A stretch of DNA of 64,000 nt from Platycnemis pennipes (lineage: Eukaryota; Arthropoda; Insecta; Odonata; Platycnemididae), in the NCBI GenBank assembly GCA_933228895.1, contig OW121846.1, positions 108,579,054-108,643,053 of the forward strand, in the 5' to 3' direction. Below are positions 11,391 through 23,215 of the stretch, in pieces (position 1 is the first letter of the stretch; the number at the start of each line of letters is the position of its first letter). The position numbers and the translations under genes are program-made. Under the pieces are notes generated by a model, which saw only the letters and a program-made list of their open reading frames with translations, did no database searches and was not told the origin of the DNA.

Positions 11391-12385
11391 GTAGGGACGC
11401 CATTTCCGGCTCTACATACGAATATTTCGTACCGTTAAAGGCTTTCCATGTGAACTTCTTACGGAAGAACTTGTGAATGTGAACTTCTTACAAACTTCTT
11501 ACTTACCTTCCAAAAATTTCTTCTTCTTTTTAACATGAATTAAATAGAAATCATTTAGCTGATTAGACCAGTTCTAGCATTTCATTTTGTTTCATATCTC
11601 GCTCATTCATTTCTGAAATTTGGCGAATATGTGTAATCTCCCTTCTATGACACCTCAGCCTTTCAAGTTTTATTTATTTTTCACCTTTAAAATAGATGTT
11701 TTTCTTCCATTTATTATGCGCATCGTGATTTATTAAAAGAGATCACCATTTTGGTCTTGAGATATCACAAACGACGAAAATCATCGCGTTCTTTTGATAG
11801 GATATATTGACCATTTTGTCTTATTGGAGATAATAGGTCTGAAAACGCTTCATATCTGGATAGGTTTTGTGTTCAAATTATTGATGAGGCAATTTATAGC
11901 TAAATTTAATTACCCAGGTCTAAAGGAATGAAAAGCATCCTTTTCTTCCGAATATGAAGAAGGCCCATGAGCAAAAGGTTATCCATGATGGCAGTATTTT
12001 TCGGAGCATTTTGGCACAGGAAAAGTTAGTATGTATAAAGTCACACAGCCATCATTAATATATATCAATGTGAAAATTAGTGCGCTATAACATATCATTA
12101 GCCTTTTTCTTGTTGCACTTTGATACTTTCATTATTTCTTATAGCCTTCCGACCTTAGCTCCCCTTAATTGCGCAAATGATCTTAGTTGTCTGTTGTCTC
12201 CGCCGAATTACTACTGTTACTTTTGACTACTCCTTACGCACCGGTTATTCATGAGCACATATATTTTCCTTCCTAGATGGATTTGAGTATTCTATTCTTT
12301 ATTCTTGTATGTTATTCTTGCAAATCAAGGTTACTTTTCTTGGAGAAACGTCTTTGTTGTGTCTTTTCACTTACAAATTTGTAAA
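11391..12385. other. AT-rich non-coding DNA
   Basis: Short direct repeats of GTGAACTTCTTA occur at about 11450-11500. Nothing else can be supported. Confidence 0.45.
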
Positions 12386-12475
12386 CAATAATCATCATCA
12401 TCAGTCAACAATCCTAAGATTGGTTTAACGCAGCACTCCAGTATTCTGCTGTAAGCACTTCATATTCACACAGTT
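12386..12475 (-). mobile_element. Dispersed repeat fragment with (ATC)n edge
   Basis: An (ATC)n run (12388-12402) abuts a segment with CAGTCAACAATCCTAAGATT and then GGTTTAACGCAGCACTCC. I recall similar sequence as a dispersed repeat in insect genomes, with the trinucleotide run as the 3' tail of a LINE or SINE. On that reading the element is on the minus strand. Its class and left border are uncertain. Confidence 0.4.
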
Positions 12476-14928
12476 CTTTTCTTTCGTGTAAAGAATAAAT
12501 TTATCTAATATTGAAAGTAACCGCAAACTGAACGGCATGTTAGTTAATTTGTATATGGAAGGTATTAAGGCCGTTTTACTCGGCGAAAGATCATGAGAAC
12601 GATATCATCCGCATGAAGTTCATGTCGTCGTGTAATGCGTCGTCGGATAACTCCTCGCAATAAATTCATTCACATGACCCCTTGAGTGATCGTGTGATAC
12701 GAGCGCACGACGGCCGTCTTTGTTTAATGAGCTGGTAGAAAAGGATTCGAATCATACGGGTGTGGGACGAATTCCAATTATAATTCGATTTCGGTATTTT
12801 TCGTACCTATTGGCATGCCTATGGATTACATATAATCTTATATAATTCTTAAAGGTAATTTCCATGGGCATGCTCCTGGTGAAGTTCTTCAATTAATCAC
12901 ATTTTGGGCGAAGCCGTAGTTGAAAATAATATATTACGTAGGTATATGATTCTTTTGATAATTTTTGTAACAAGTAGGTATAAAGCAATGAAATATTAGA
13001 ACAGAACATAAAAACTACAACTGAAAACAATGCATTGAAACATTTACGTCAGCACTGTTCCATTGTCTCTCATGCCATTCATGAGGATGTCACGTAACTG
13101 TTGTTTGGTATCACAACTACCACAATCTGGGGCAAATTAAAACAAATAGCACGAATCTCACCTTTAAATAGTTCACTATCTAATTCCGATAGATACTCCT
13201 ACACACTTCAAGCATAATTAAACTTATTTTCACTCATGAATTCTTATTGAGTTATCATGGAATGGTACAGTCATGGATACGATTCACACGTTGGTAAAAA
13301 TCTAAGCAGACAGCCAACTGGTAACCAATTGTAAAATATGAATGTAATGATAAACATGTAAAACAAAGGGTGAACAAGGTCTTGTCGCAGATTTTGCTTC
13401 CCTCGTCGATGTGTCCGACCTTTCATAATCATGTCTGGTGAGATTTAATACAGTATAAAATTCCTCCTGCGTCTTTCTTAATAAATTACGATAGGCCTCA
13501 CAGTCCTTTAATATCAGTTCATTTTGAATTACCTCGACCTCAACTTCTCCTCTCTTATTTGTCTCCTTCTAGTTTTTTCCGGCAAAATTGTGGCTGCCAC
13601 CATTGTAATGGACACTAGCAGGGGATATGAAAATTAAATAAAACTGATACCTCTAAGTCACTTCAGATTAACTTAAACCTCAGTCTCTGGAAAGCTTTAT
13701 TTAATGAATATTATAATTACTAAATATACACTATACTACATTTCATCAATCACGTAGACGAGCTGACGTAAACAAACAATTCCAACCATCGATTAAGCTG
13801 CGTTGGTCGGACATCTCCCGTGAATCGATGCATACTATCGATAGGCCTACCACTGTGCATGCTTTCTGCGCACAACATTCAAGGAAATAATTCGAATGAT
13901 CATTCACCGTGTAAAACGCCCTAAGCGGAAGCAATTTTAGGTCATCACTAAAATTCATTCGCGAATGAATTTATTCGTATGATCATTTACCGTATAAAAT
14001 GGCCTTTACACGAGTTGTTGGCAATTGTTGTTTCCGACTGCATACTTTCTGAATAACTCGGTATGAATCCATTTGGACAAATCATTGTTTATCATAGCAA
14101 TATTTCTTTACTGAAGTCTGCTACTAATAATTTTTCTTTACCTCTGGTATTTTGGTCAGTTTTTGTAATCCATTACCAGCTCTTTTATATGCATAATAAA
14201 CATTGGGTTTCATGTTAAATCTTTCTGATATTGGTATAGGCTGAAGGCGTTTTCATCACCAGCATCAAATCGTTTTTTTCCTCGTAATCATTAAGCAAAT
14301 GGAATGCTGATAAACACCTGAAGTATGATTGTCGCGGATGCGAAAAGCTGAAACGGATTACAGAAATAATGCATTGGGCAACAGCCTACTGAAATTCTGG
14401 AGAGTTAGCTCGTGAAAAGGTATGTTGCCTGGGCTAGGATTGTGCACCATCCCAAAAAAGGACTTTATAAATAACTTCTTCATTGCAGTGAGTAAAGGCT
14501 TGCGTCATGTCAGTTGAACCAAGTTAATTTTTACGAATCTTGGGCTTGTATTTTGCCAAATTTTCTGTCATTGGGACATAAAATCCTTCATAAAACTTGG
14601 TAACTTCAACGCATGAATGCCAAAGGTAGCATAACCCTTCGCGAATAAATCCTTTTCATTCGAATAAATTTATTTCCTCCATATATCTTTTTAAAAATGT
14701 ATGATACTAATTAAAACTGATAACATAAAGTTTATATTCTTGAGTGAGTTAGTTCCTATGCTGCATCTTTTATCGTTTCTATATTTGATATTTAGCATTT
14801 GGGCTTCTTATGGCATCATTTAAAACGGAAATCAATATCTATATTCGTTAGCAAATGTTAATCGTTTATCTAGCTCTTTATATAAATTGAATGGAGTCAG
14901 GCGATACTTAAAGAAAAAGTGACATACT
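12476..14928. other. AT-rich non-coding DNA
   Basis: This is a long AT-rich interval without supported genes. Short related phrases such as GATCATT(T/C)ACCGTGTAAAA or its variants recur near 13895 and 13980. They suggest a small diverged duplication with CGAATGAATTTATTCG between. No domain-bearing frame is present. Confidence 0.45.
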
Positions 14929-15113
14929 GTCAGGAAACTTGAACGATGTATTTTTCACATTTTATTGAATAAGTAAACCCTACCGGTTTCGATACTCTCG
15001 TGTCCATTGTCAAGGGTACTCTACCCTTGATACCGAAACACGAGAGTGTCGAAACCGGTAGGGTTTTACTAATTCAATAGAGTGTGAAAAATGCATCGTT
15101 CAAGTTTTCTGAC
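14929..15113. mobile_element. Foldback insertion with hammerhead-like motifs
   Basis: A nearly symmetrical inverted repeat has arms of about 90 bp (14929-15018 and 15022-15113) around a 3-nt centre at 15019-15021. Reading outward, each arm carries CTTGA, a GACACGAGAGTGTC-type stem, then CGAAACCGGTAGGG (GAAAC at 15051-15055 on plus; GTTTC at 14986-14990). This is the layout of a degenerate type-I hammerhead core as seen in Penelope-like terminal repeats, with CTGATGA decayed (left arm TTGACAA). Arm identity is high, so the insertion or palindrome is fairly recent. No coding capacity or convincing target duplication was seen. Confidence 0.65.
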
Positions 15114-16269
15114 ACTAGTTCTCTATATGTAATAACGCCTACAAGACAATCTACATAAATCAAAGAACTATTATTTATGTATAGATTTATGAAAGAATAT
15201 CGTGTTTATACACGCATGTACTTATCTGATGATGGACTTAAAGCCTTGTGTTTGCTGTAATAGTTTACTGGATTACTGGTTAGCATTTAGTTTTTTTCTA
15301 GAGGAAACGAGTTCCGGCGAGATGTGGTGGAAGTTTTCCATTATGGATAAATGAAAAAACGTAGTGAACTCCACAGTGAATTTTTAGTTTTTTTCTGTTA
15401 TCAATAAATGCCTTCCAAATGGTATTTTATCAAATACATTCTATGACATTATACAAATATTTTTATAGTTTTGTAGTTTACAGGTTTTGAGTTTGACCTT
15501 CCACTTTGCTGCTGAAATCTGACTGCATCATAAATATTTTTACTGCCTGTTCCTTGAGTACCACCCTGTTCCTTGAGTCCACCCTGAATGTGCGAATTTT
15601 ACACGCCAATGACTGAGTACGCAGTGGGCTTTACCCTCACCTATGAAAATCAGCCTTCCGGTTTCACACTTGAGTGAGTGAATGAGTTTCTTTTGGTACC
15701 GACATGGTTCACAGTTTTCATTTATTAATATTAAAAAAATAAATATTCTTTTAACTTCTTCATGGTTCATGCAAGCGTTGAAATTTAAATGTTTTCCACT
15801 TGGCACTCGTGACAGGCATGGGATAAAAGTGGTAGTACGGGGTAAAAGTGTACCATATATGCGCCTGTATATGTACCATATATGGCCTATATTTTGAATC
15901 ATGACAAGTCATATCTGCGCAAAAGTGCCTTTGTACGTTCAATAAGCGCATTTCCATCTTGGAACTCCATCTATATGCCGAGCACGAAACTGTACATAAC
16001 CCATCCAATGTTCCATGAAACCCTAAAGAAGAAAACAGGTAACTTATCTACATGTGTATAACGTGTAAAATTAACCTTCCCTACTTATAATTTAAGGCTG
16101 ACAGCCATGGGACACCATCTTTATGCACCGAATCCATGGTAATAGAATGCACAACACAACAGTTTTCATCATAGTTATGAGGGAATGATTCAATATCAAC
16201 TGCAGTGAGTGAACTTATTATTTTGCTTGCTGTTAGGTCTTCCCTCTCCCAAGATGCTTCACATCTTTC
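15114..16269. other. AT-rich non-coding DNA
   Basis: A direct repeat GTACCATATATG occurs twice at about 15850-15886. A 120-codon minus-strand frame (15540-15902) and a plus frame overlap it; neither is recognised and both are treated as chance. Confidence 0.45.
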
Positions 16270-16800
16270 TTAACGAAATCTCGAAATATTTCGCTGGTTA
16301 CCCCGCCAGTCCCGCCCTTTCCCACCATCCCCTTCTCTTTCTCGTCTGAACTCGATTTTCTCTCGAGGAGGTAGTAACCCGTATTTCTCACCACCCGCCC
16401 CTAACAGGCGCCCCACGGATGAGGGGAGGGGGTGGAGCGGGGCCGGGGGTAGATCAACCAAACTATGGGTTGATTGAGGGGTGGGGTGGCCCCCTTGGCT
16501 GCTCGCCTCATCTCCTAATCCACCCGGCTCGCCCTCTCAAAGAGGAGGGGACGGAGAGGGAGAGTGGCAGATACCAGCATCCTCTTCCCTCCTCCGTTTC
16601 ATTCAGCCGAGAGAACAAGATGAAAAGTGTAATGGATTGGTGGAGGGGAGTAGATGTTGGGTAAGGGAATGGAGGGGTGGGAGAGGTGTTTCCTTCCCAA
16701 CGGGGGTGGTGAGGGTGGCTGGTCGAGGATGGTCTGTAATGAGGCTGGGGAGAAGGGAGCTACGTTCTATGAGTAGTGCATATTTGAGAAGGAAGGATTA
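16270..16800. other. GC-rich island 5 with strand-skew switch
   Basis: Plus-strand composition is C-rich up to about 16417 and then switches abruptly to G-rich. A small inverted repeat ATCAACC/GGTTGAT lies at about 16452-16473. Opposed frames exist because stops are rare. No domain is seen. Confidence 0.5.
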
Positions 16801-18210
16801 GTATCATTGCTGAGTGGCGACCGGGTTGCAAAATTTGGAGTACTTCAGGGAATCTTGAGTCTGTAAAAAACCTTGAATCTGCTGAAATCCAAGGAAAATT
16901 TACAAATTTACCTTAAATCAGTCGACGGTTTTTTTAATGTCACGGTGCAGAGGTTACCTAATCAACTCCAACTTTTGGTCCACCACACCACATTCCAGAC
17001 CAAAAATTCACTCACATCTTTGTTCAAAATTGATACGAAGGTCAGAAGATCTAACCTCATGAAAAGTTGAAAGAATACCGGAGAAATCAAGGAAAATTTT
17101 CTCACTTGTTTCTGGCGCCATTAGTTAAATCTGTATTGGTTCAAGAGCATTGAAATCCTTCTTCAGTCAATCCGTCTTTCGCCCAACAGCACATCTATGT
17201 CGTATATTCATATATTTATACTTATGTTGTTGAATTTTGCGAGCTTAATATCGCTCAATATATATATTTTAAGGGACGTTTCCTTTTATTTCCTAGCGAT
17301 CATACACCTTGTGTGGCGTAACTTATCATACTAATATTCTAACTTTATTGAGTGAGTATTAAAATTGTCTCAAATCATATGCGTGTTTCATGCCTGGATA
17401 CGAGCATCAATCACGTATTCTATATAATAGTGAACTGATATTCTCATTTTTGAGAAGGTTGGCTGTTCCGATCATCTGTTAGTGGGAACAAGCAAATTTT
17501 TCTTAATTGTTAGGTCTCATTGCTCCTCATGATTTCCTTTAGATTTTCAATTAATTCTATAGAAAACTTAAATCCCTAAGGTGTGCAACGTTTGCTTGAC
17601 AGCGTTACATTTACACCTCCGGTCAGGGGTAATTACGACCATTTCCATATCTCAATTCTCTGATTTTAAATGTGTCTTTTTCATGCTTTCACCTTTAGAT
17701 CACTCTTTTGTTGCACTCATGACTCAACCGCTGAAATGAGATTTGGTAAGTTCAATACAAAGTGGCATAGGTAATTTCCGATAGGCTCCAACGAAAACAC
17801 CAAGCTGTTTTGGAAGATTATTCTGACATTCTTGTCAACTAGCTCCGGTTGGGTGGAGTAGACTATTTCACAATTATAAGAGCCTTAGTCCTTCGATCTC
17901 TTTTTGAAGGGGGTGTGAGTAGGGAGGATAGAGAAGTAATACCGTTTCTGTCATCTGTGGATGACACATTGAGATCGATTAATTTTTTTACTCATTTAAA
18001 TATTTTACTTATTGGTCGTATTTTACTTCTTTTTCCATTATCGTAAGTAACACACCCCAGTGTTTTTCACAGTCTCTCCAGTGGTGTGAAATGATGCTTT
18101 AATGAAGTTTGGAAGAAAAATATTCTGGGAGGCGAACGGCAGGAGACTTTTGATTTTCTCAGAGACATATGATAATGATTTCGTGCAACTTGGACCTCAC
18201 GATTTGAAGG
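16801..18210. other. AT-rich non-coding DNA
   Basis: No supported feature. A GTAAGT donor-like hexamer follows a 65-codon frame at 18045, but there is no acceptor or homology to support an exon. Confidence 0.45.
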
Positions 18211-19440
18211 TTGAATAAATGTGAAGAGAAAGAGAGAGAGAGTGGAGATGAGCGGAAGGGTCGTACAAGGCAGGGCCCCCTTCCTTCATCGGTTGGTCGC
18301 ATAAAACAGAGTCCCCCGCCTTCGACACTATTTTCTACGGCGTATAAAGTGAATCCAATCGGGACAGCCGTAGTCTGTCAAGGTGGAGAAAAACAAGGGG
18401 TGGGAATAAGTCGGTGTCCCATTCCTCGTGGGATGAAGCTTGACACCCCTCCCGGGGACTGCGAATTAGGACAGGCGGAGGAAGAAAAACCATTTGGAAA
18501 GACCACCGTTCCCTCTCTCTTTACCCGTCCCGGCTTCCCCCACCTTCCGTCCTTCCTCTGATTTATCGAGGCTCCCAGATTCTCAAACCGGGCGATACAT
18601 TTTATTGGCATCTGTAGATGAACGGAAGATTAAGTGAAATCCAGCGGGGGCTTTTTAGCCGCGCTCCCGAAGAGGGTGTCTTCGGAGACGGGTGGGATTC
18701 AATAGAGGAAGGATTTCCGAATCCTTTTATTTTTCCCGCCCTGCCCCCGCACCCCTCCCCGCCCTCTACCTCGCAGCGCGGCCCTCCGGCACGCCCACGA
18801 TGTCAGGGGAACGATTTCGTTTCCGCGCCCCCCGAATGAGTTGTGAATAGATAAAGTAATTTAGTGGCTGACTGAATACGGAGCAGATTGTCGCGAAGGA
18901 GTCGGGTAGCCATTTCTTGGCCCCGGAGATTTATTGTTCCTCCACGGGAAGTGACGTAAATCGATCACTCCTCTCTTCTTCCCCCTTCTTCGGACCCCTG
19001 AGTGAAGAGATCCCTTCTCGGAGGTCTCCCGACCCCCCTGGGGCACGTAGCCGCTCACTCCGCCACCCCTGGCCACCTTGATGCCTCCCGGGACGTAATT
19101 AAGCGTTCGACCGGACGCGTCCACTCTTCTGCTGGGAGCAACAAGGGGCGACCCCTGCGGCACTCGGGCCGGCCTTTCTTCGGTGGGCCGCCTCACCGGG
19201 AGGCCCATTTCACTCATTGCCTTCGCTTCCCTGTTGCGATCTCTCTGCTGAACCCGTTCGCGGGCATTTCACTACGTCCCTCTGACCCTCACCCTTCCCC
19301 CGCGACCTCTATTGGATGGAATCCACGGGTCACCCATCTCGCACGCTGATTCATTTGACAGTGGGAGAGCGATATCAATTCCCAATTCCCGCGCGTGGAG
19401 TATTTGAAGCTCCTCCCTCCTTTCTCCCTACCCAATAGGT
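18211..19440. other. GC-rich island 6
   Basis: This is one of the largest GC-rich blocks. It opens with a (GA)n run at 18221-18245. It contains homeodomain-like CGTAATTAAGCG near 19095 and GATTTATTGTTCC near 18928. Frames of 73-118 codons on both strands are unrecognised and overlap each other. Confidence 0.5.
18221..18245. repeat. (GA)n-rich simple repeat
   Basis: This is an imperfect GA-rich run, also a potential GAGA-factor type site in insects. Confidence 0.8.
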
Positions 19441-20650
19441 GGAGGAAAGGCTACATATTATATGTGTATAATATATATGCACACATACATACACAAACTC
19501 CCTCCATACCTCGATACCTTTTGTCATCATTTCTCCATCAAGTATATCGTATTTTATCCCCTCAGATAATCCCAAGTTTCTATTATATCTCTCCTAGTCA
19601 TTTTTCGTGGTGGCGTGATAACTTTCTTGAAGCTGTCATACCTTTGCTTCAGTGTGAACGAATGGGGTACTTTTTTTTAAGTTAAAAGCGAGGATATTTT
19701 CATCCCCTTATGTGTTCAATAGCTGCCTTCTAAAAGACTAAGGGTGGGGCTCCTTTGACATGAAAAACTTGGTGGGTAAATTCTCTTATGAATCACCTGA
19801 TTTGACGATTGCCTCTGACGTTTTGTAGAAGAGCTTGCTGGATGGCGGTTCTGGATGCCAATCATTACTTTTTCGGATCGTTTCTGAGCCTGAACTTAGC
19901 AGGAATTATTTAGTTTTCGCAACTGCTACAAAGCAGTCTCAATTATTTGAAAATCGTCAAGTGTGTTGATATTGTAAACTGAGAAGAACTTAAACATCCG
20001 TAGCGAACATATGTTAGGGCAATTTTTATAAAAAGTATTATCGCAATGATAATACATGAACATCAGCTATTGTTAACCAAAGAACATGTTTCATTAGGTT
20101 CTGATGTCGAAATGTTGCCCAATATTTTATTATATTTAACCTATCTACTTGTGCCTAACATTTACATCTACTTTCTTGGATAGTGAAATCTCCGGAAGGT
20201 ATATTCATCGACAACAAATTCAAATTTTAAAAATGCAATGTTTCAATATGAAACACAAATCTGTTATGAATTTGTATCATCAATTGGAAGGTACATCTAA
20301 AATGAACATACTCTTTCAAATTCACCTTTTCAACATTCGTAGTTTTTAGTGAACATAGTATAAATTTTATTTTCGTCCTTTCTTGAAGTCACTATTTTTG
20401 AAGGAGTTACATTCAATGATTGGATTCAAAAGCTATACCAAATTCATTTCAAGTATTCCGCATGACAGTGATCAGCATAATGTGGACATACTTGAGGAAC
20501 AAATTGATTCAAGTGAACTTCTTCAAATGCTGTGTAAGAAAAAGGTGCCCTGTACAAAGTTGTATTTTGCAGTTCCTATGGTTTTAATACTTCCTTGGTC
20601 ACGGATTGAGGGATTGAGTCCCGGGTTTTAGAAACTACGTGCAATACACT
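19441..20650. other. AT-rich DNA with AT/AC microsatellite
   Basis: An AT/AC-rich simple sequence occupies about 19451-19495. The plus frame 20383-20631 (82 codons) has protein-like composition with an acidic stretch, but it has no homologue I know and no splice context. The rest shows nothing. Confidence 0.45.
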
Positions 20651-21320
20651 GCAGGATCTGTTTCATCCGAGACTGTACTCTCGCGGCCCTTCCCTCTTCA
20701 GTCAACACCGCCGTCGGGAGGGAACCCGCTTGCTTTCCGCCTTGGTTTCCAGCCGATCATCGCTCAGAGGTTCACCCTCCTCGTGCGTAATGAGGCACCC
20801 GCGCTCGCTCAACCGGGTCGGCATCAGGGCCTCCAACGCTTCCCCCATTTGCGCACTTCTCCGCCGCTCGCTCGCCACCGAATCGACTCCTTCTCCCGTG
20901 AGATGGATGGGGAGGAGGCGGCCGTGCTCCCTAATCTAGAGCGCCCAAAGTAAAGTAGATATTGCATTAATTGCCGATCGCCTTCTCGCGCAAAAGTCTC
21001 TCTTCGGGATTGGGGGGATGGCGGGCGGAGGTTCGTGGCTGACTAGGCCTTGCGAGTGGGCGATTGCATCCACCCTCTTACTAAGTGAATCCTTAAACTC
21101 GTTTCGGTTATCACTGGTCCCGTCAATTTTCGCTCTCTCGCGTTCATTTCTTAACCCCCCCTGCCAGCCCTCGGCGTTGTTTTTCCCCTCTTCTCCGCTC
21201 GGGAGATTATAATCGTGCTGAATGATTAAATCACAGCTCGAACGTTCACGGATGATTGGGCTCCTCCCCCAAAAATGACGCTTCGTTGGTGTCGTGTCCC
21301 TACAGCAATTACTAACCGCG
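20651..21320. other. GC-rich island 7
   Basis: This is a GC-rich block with CpGs. Homeodomain-type cores GCATTAATTGCC (about 20965) and ATGATTAAATCA (about 21220) lie within or at its edge. Plus-strand frames are nested in two phases and are compositional. Confidence 0.5.
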
Positions 21321-22020
21321 TAGTACAGCCCCCTACGACCACACGTTCCTTTACAATTATTCTGCTTAGTTTTACTTGGCCAATATTATTCTCATTTAAT
21401 GATTTCGTTATTCTTTCAAAATTTGTAATGAAGTAATATCTAGCACTTCATTTCATGGGAGATGGTAGTTGTGTGACTTCAAAACTACTTTGATTATCCG
21501 ATTATTTACGCATGGATTGAGAATGAAATCATGCATAAATGTGTGTACGTGCTGATAGAATTGAGGAAATGTTTCTCTTTTATAAATATGTTTTGCACAT
21601 TAAATTTTCACACAGTCTGTTTTGCCAAATTATATCGATTACTTCATTATAGTGGACTAGAGAGGGAAAGACGGGGTTACAAATTGAACAAATGATATTT
21701 TTGGAATTCGCTTGAGCCACCAATGTTAAAGCCCAAAGCTTTCCCTTAATCCTTCAAAACTCCATCTTAAGGTGAGGGAATCTTTCAGGTTTATTGCCCA
21801 AACGTTTGGACTTAAGAACCTTAAATCAAAAAATTCAAGCTTTTAAAATGGAGGGAGGGCTTGATTTTCAGACATTTCTCAGTCAATTCCTTGCATCATT
21901 CCATACGGTTTGCGGGTGCTAAGTCTTATGACGGCAATGTTTGATGTGAAAACAAATGAGTCATTGGGATAGAAAAAACCATGGGAATATGCTCATTTCT
22001 AGTGAGTGCGCAGAAGTTGC
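21321..22020. other. AT-rich non-coding DNA
   Basis: Nothing supportable is seen here. Confidence 0.45.
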
Positions 22021-23215
22021 TGCATTATGCTTCGCCAAGTCGTTTTGGCCCCTTATGGTTTTGCCCCGTGTTCCTTACAACCCGCTAATACATTCATGTC
22101 AGACGGGTTATCGCTGCGCAAGGATTTATCTTGCCATCGTTGCCTTTTCCTCCGGGCGTGGGTCTCGGGAAAGAATTCGCGAACCCTCGTGCGTACTTCC
22201 ATGGCGAGTATCATCTGACGGCTTCCATTCCAAACACCACCGACCCACACAAGCAGCTTGTAGCCAATGTCTGCTCTCCCAGGCTCTTCGACGTCCTCCT
22301 CTAATTTGCGCAAACAGCAGATAATAGGTGGCAATTACGAGCGCCTCCGACAAAACCCTCCCCATCCCGTGAGCTCATCCTTTCCTCTCCCGTCGAAATG
22401 CCTCCAGCACCATCGTGCATATGCATTAAGTGAGCCTAATTTGGAGAGGTGAGGTGGAGGCGAACGGGAAATATTTTAAAGACCTCCTCTTACCGCACTC
22501 GCTTCGCCCCTTTCTCCCATCGTTCTTCAAAAGGCGCTAATTTGCCTGATGACCTGCCAAATGTTATCGATCCCTGACGAGCGGCCGGAAAACATTTATC
22601 ACGCGTCCACGGCTGCCACTAAGCGACCCCTCCCCGCAAAAATTTGCGCCCCCTGTCCCACCCTTGTGGGACTCGGCCAACAAACAGCCTTTCCTCGCTG
22701 GACCCCTTGTTGTTTTTATTGGCGTGAGGAAAAAAGACCAAGTTTGTTGGGTGCCTGTTGTGCTGCCGTCTCCGTACGCCTTGTAGTCTCGAGATTCCGA
22801 GCGCCTCTTGACCGACGCCCCGCCTAGAGAAGGGCTGGTCCTTCGCGGTGGTCCACTCCATAATGATGGATGGGTTTTTATAGCCCCCATGGGCGCCAAT
22901 TAGGGCCACCCACGTATCCGAGCGAGGCTTAAGACGGGTGGTACCTTTCGGAACTCTAGCGTGGCCATTGGAGGGTGGGTGGAAGACCCCAAAAGGGTAA
23001 CATCAATTATCTTGGCAGTCTTGCAAGGACGAGCCCTACTCTTCCGCCGCTGCTGAGGCCACAACCTCGGCCTCCCTGCCTCTCTGCTCATCCACGGAAC
23101 TTGTGGCAAAGAGGCTTCTTTACAAGGAACCAACGTTGCCAACGCAAATCATGGCATATCTCGGCTGACCCACGCACTGTGTCATTCGGCCATTGGAAAT
23201 TGAACCGCTGAATCC
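22021..23215. other. GC-rich island 8 (double)
   Basis: Two adjoining GC-rich blocks meet near 22470-22540. Repeated homeodomain-like cores occur: TAATTTGCG near 22301, GGCAATTACGAG near 22331, CTAATTTGCC near 22538, and CCAATTAGG at 22896-22904. The density of such cores is higher than in other islands by eye. All frames lack recognisable domains. Confidence 0.5.

Noticed and set aside
14929..15113. miRNA precursor
   Set aside because: Arms of about 90 bp are far longer and more perfect than insect miRNA hairpins, and the motif order fits a retroelement terminal repeat.
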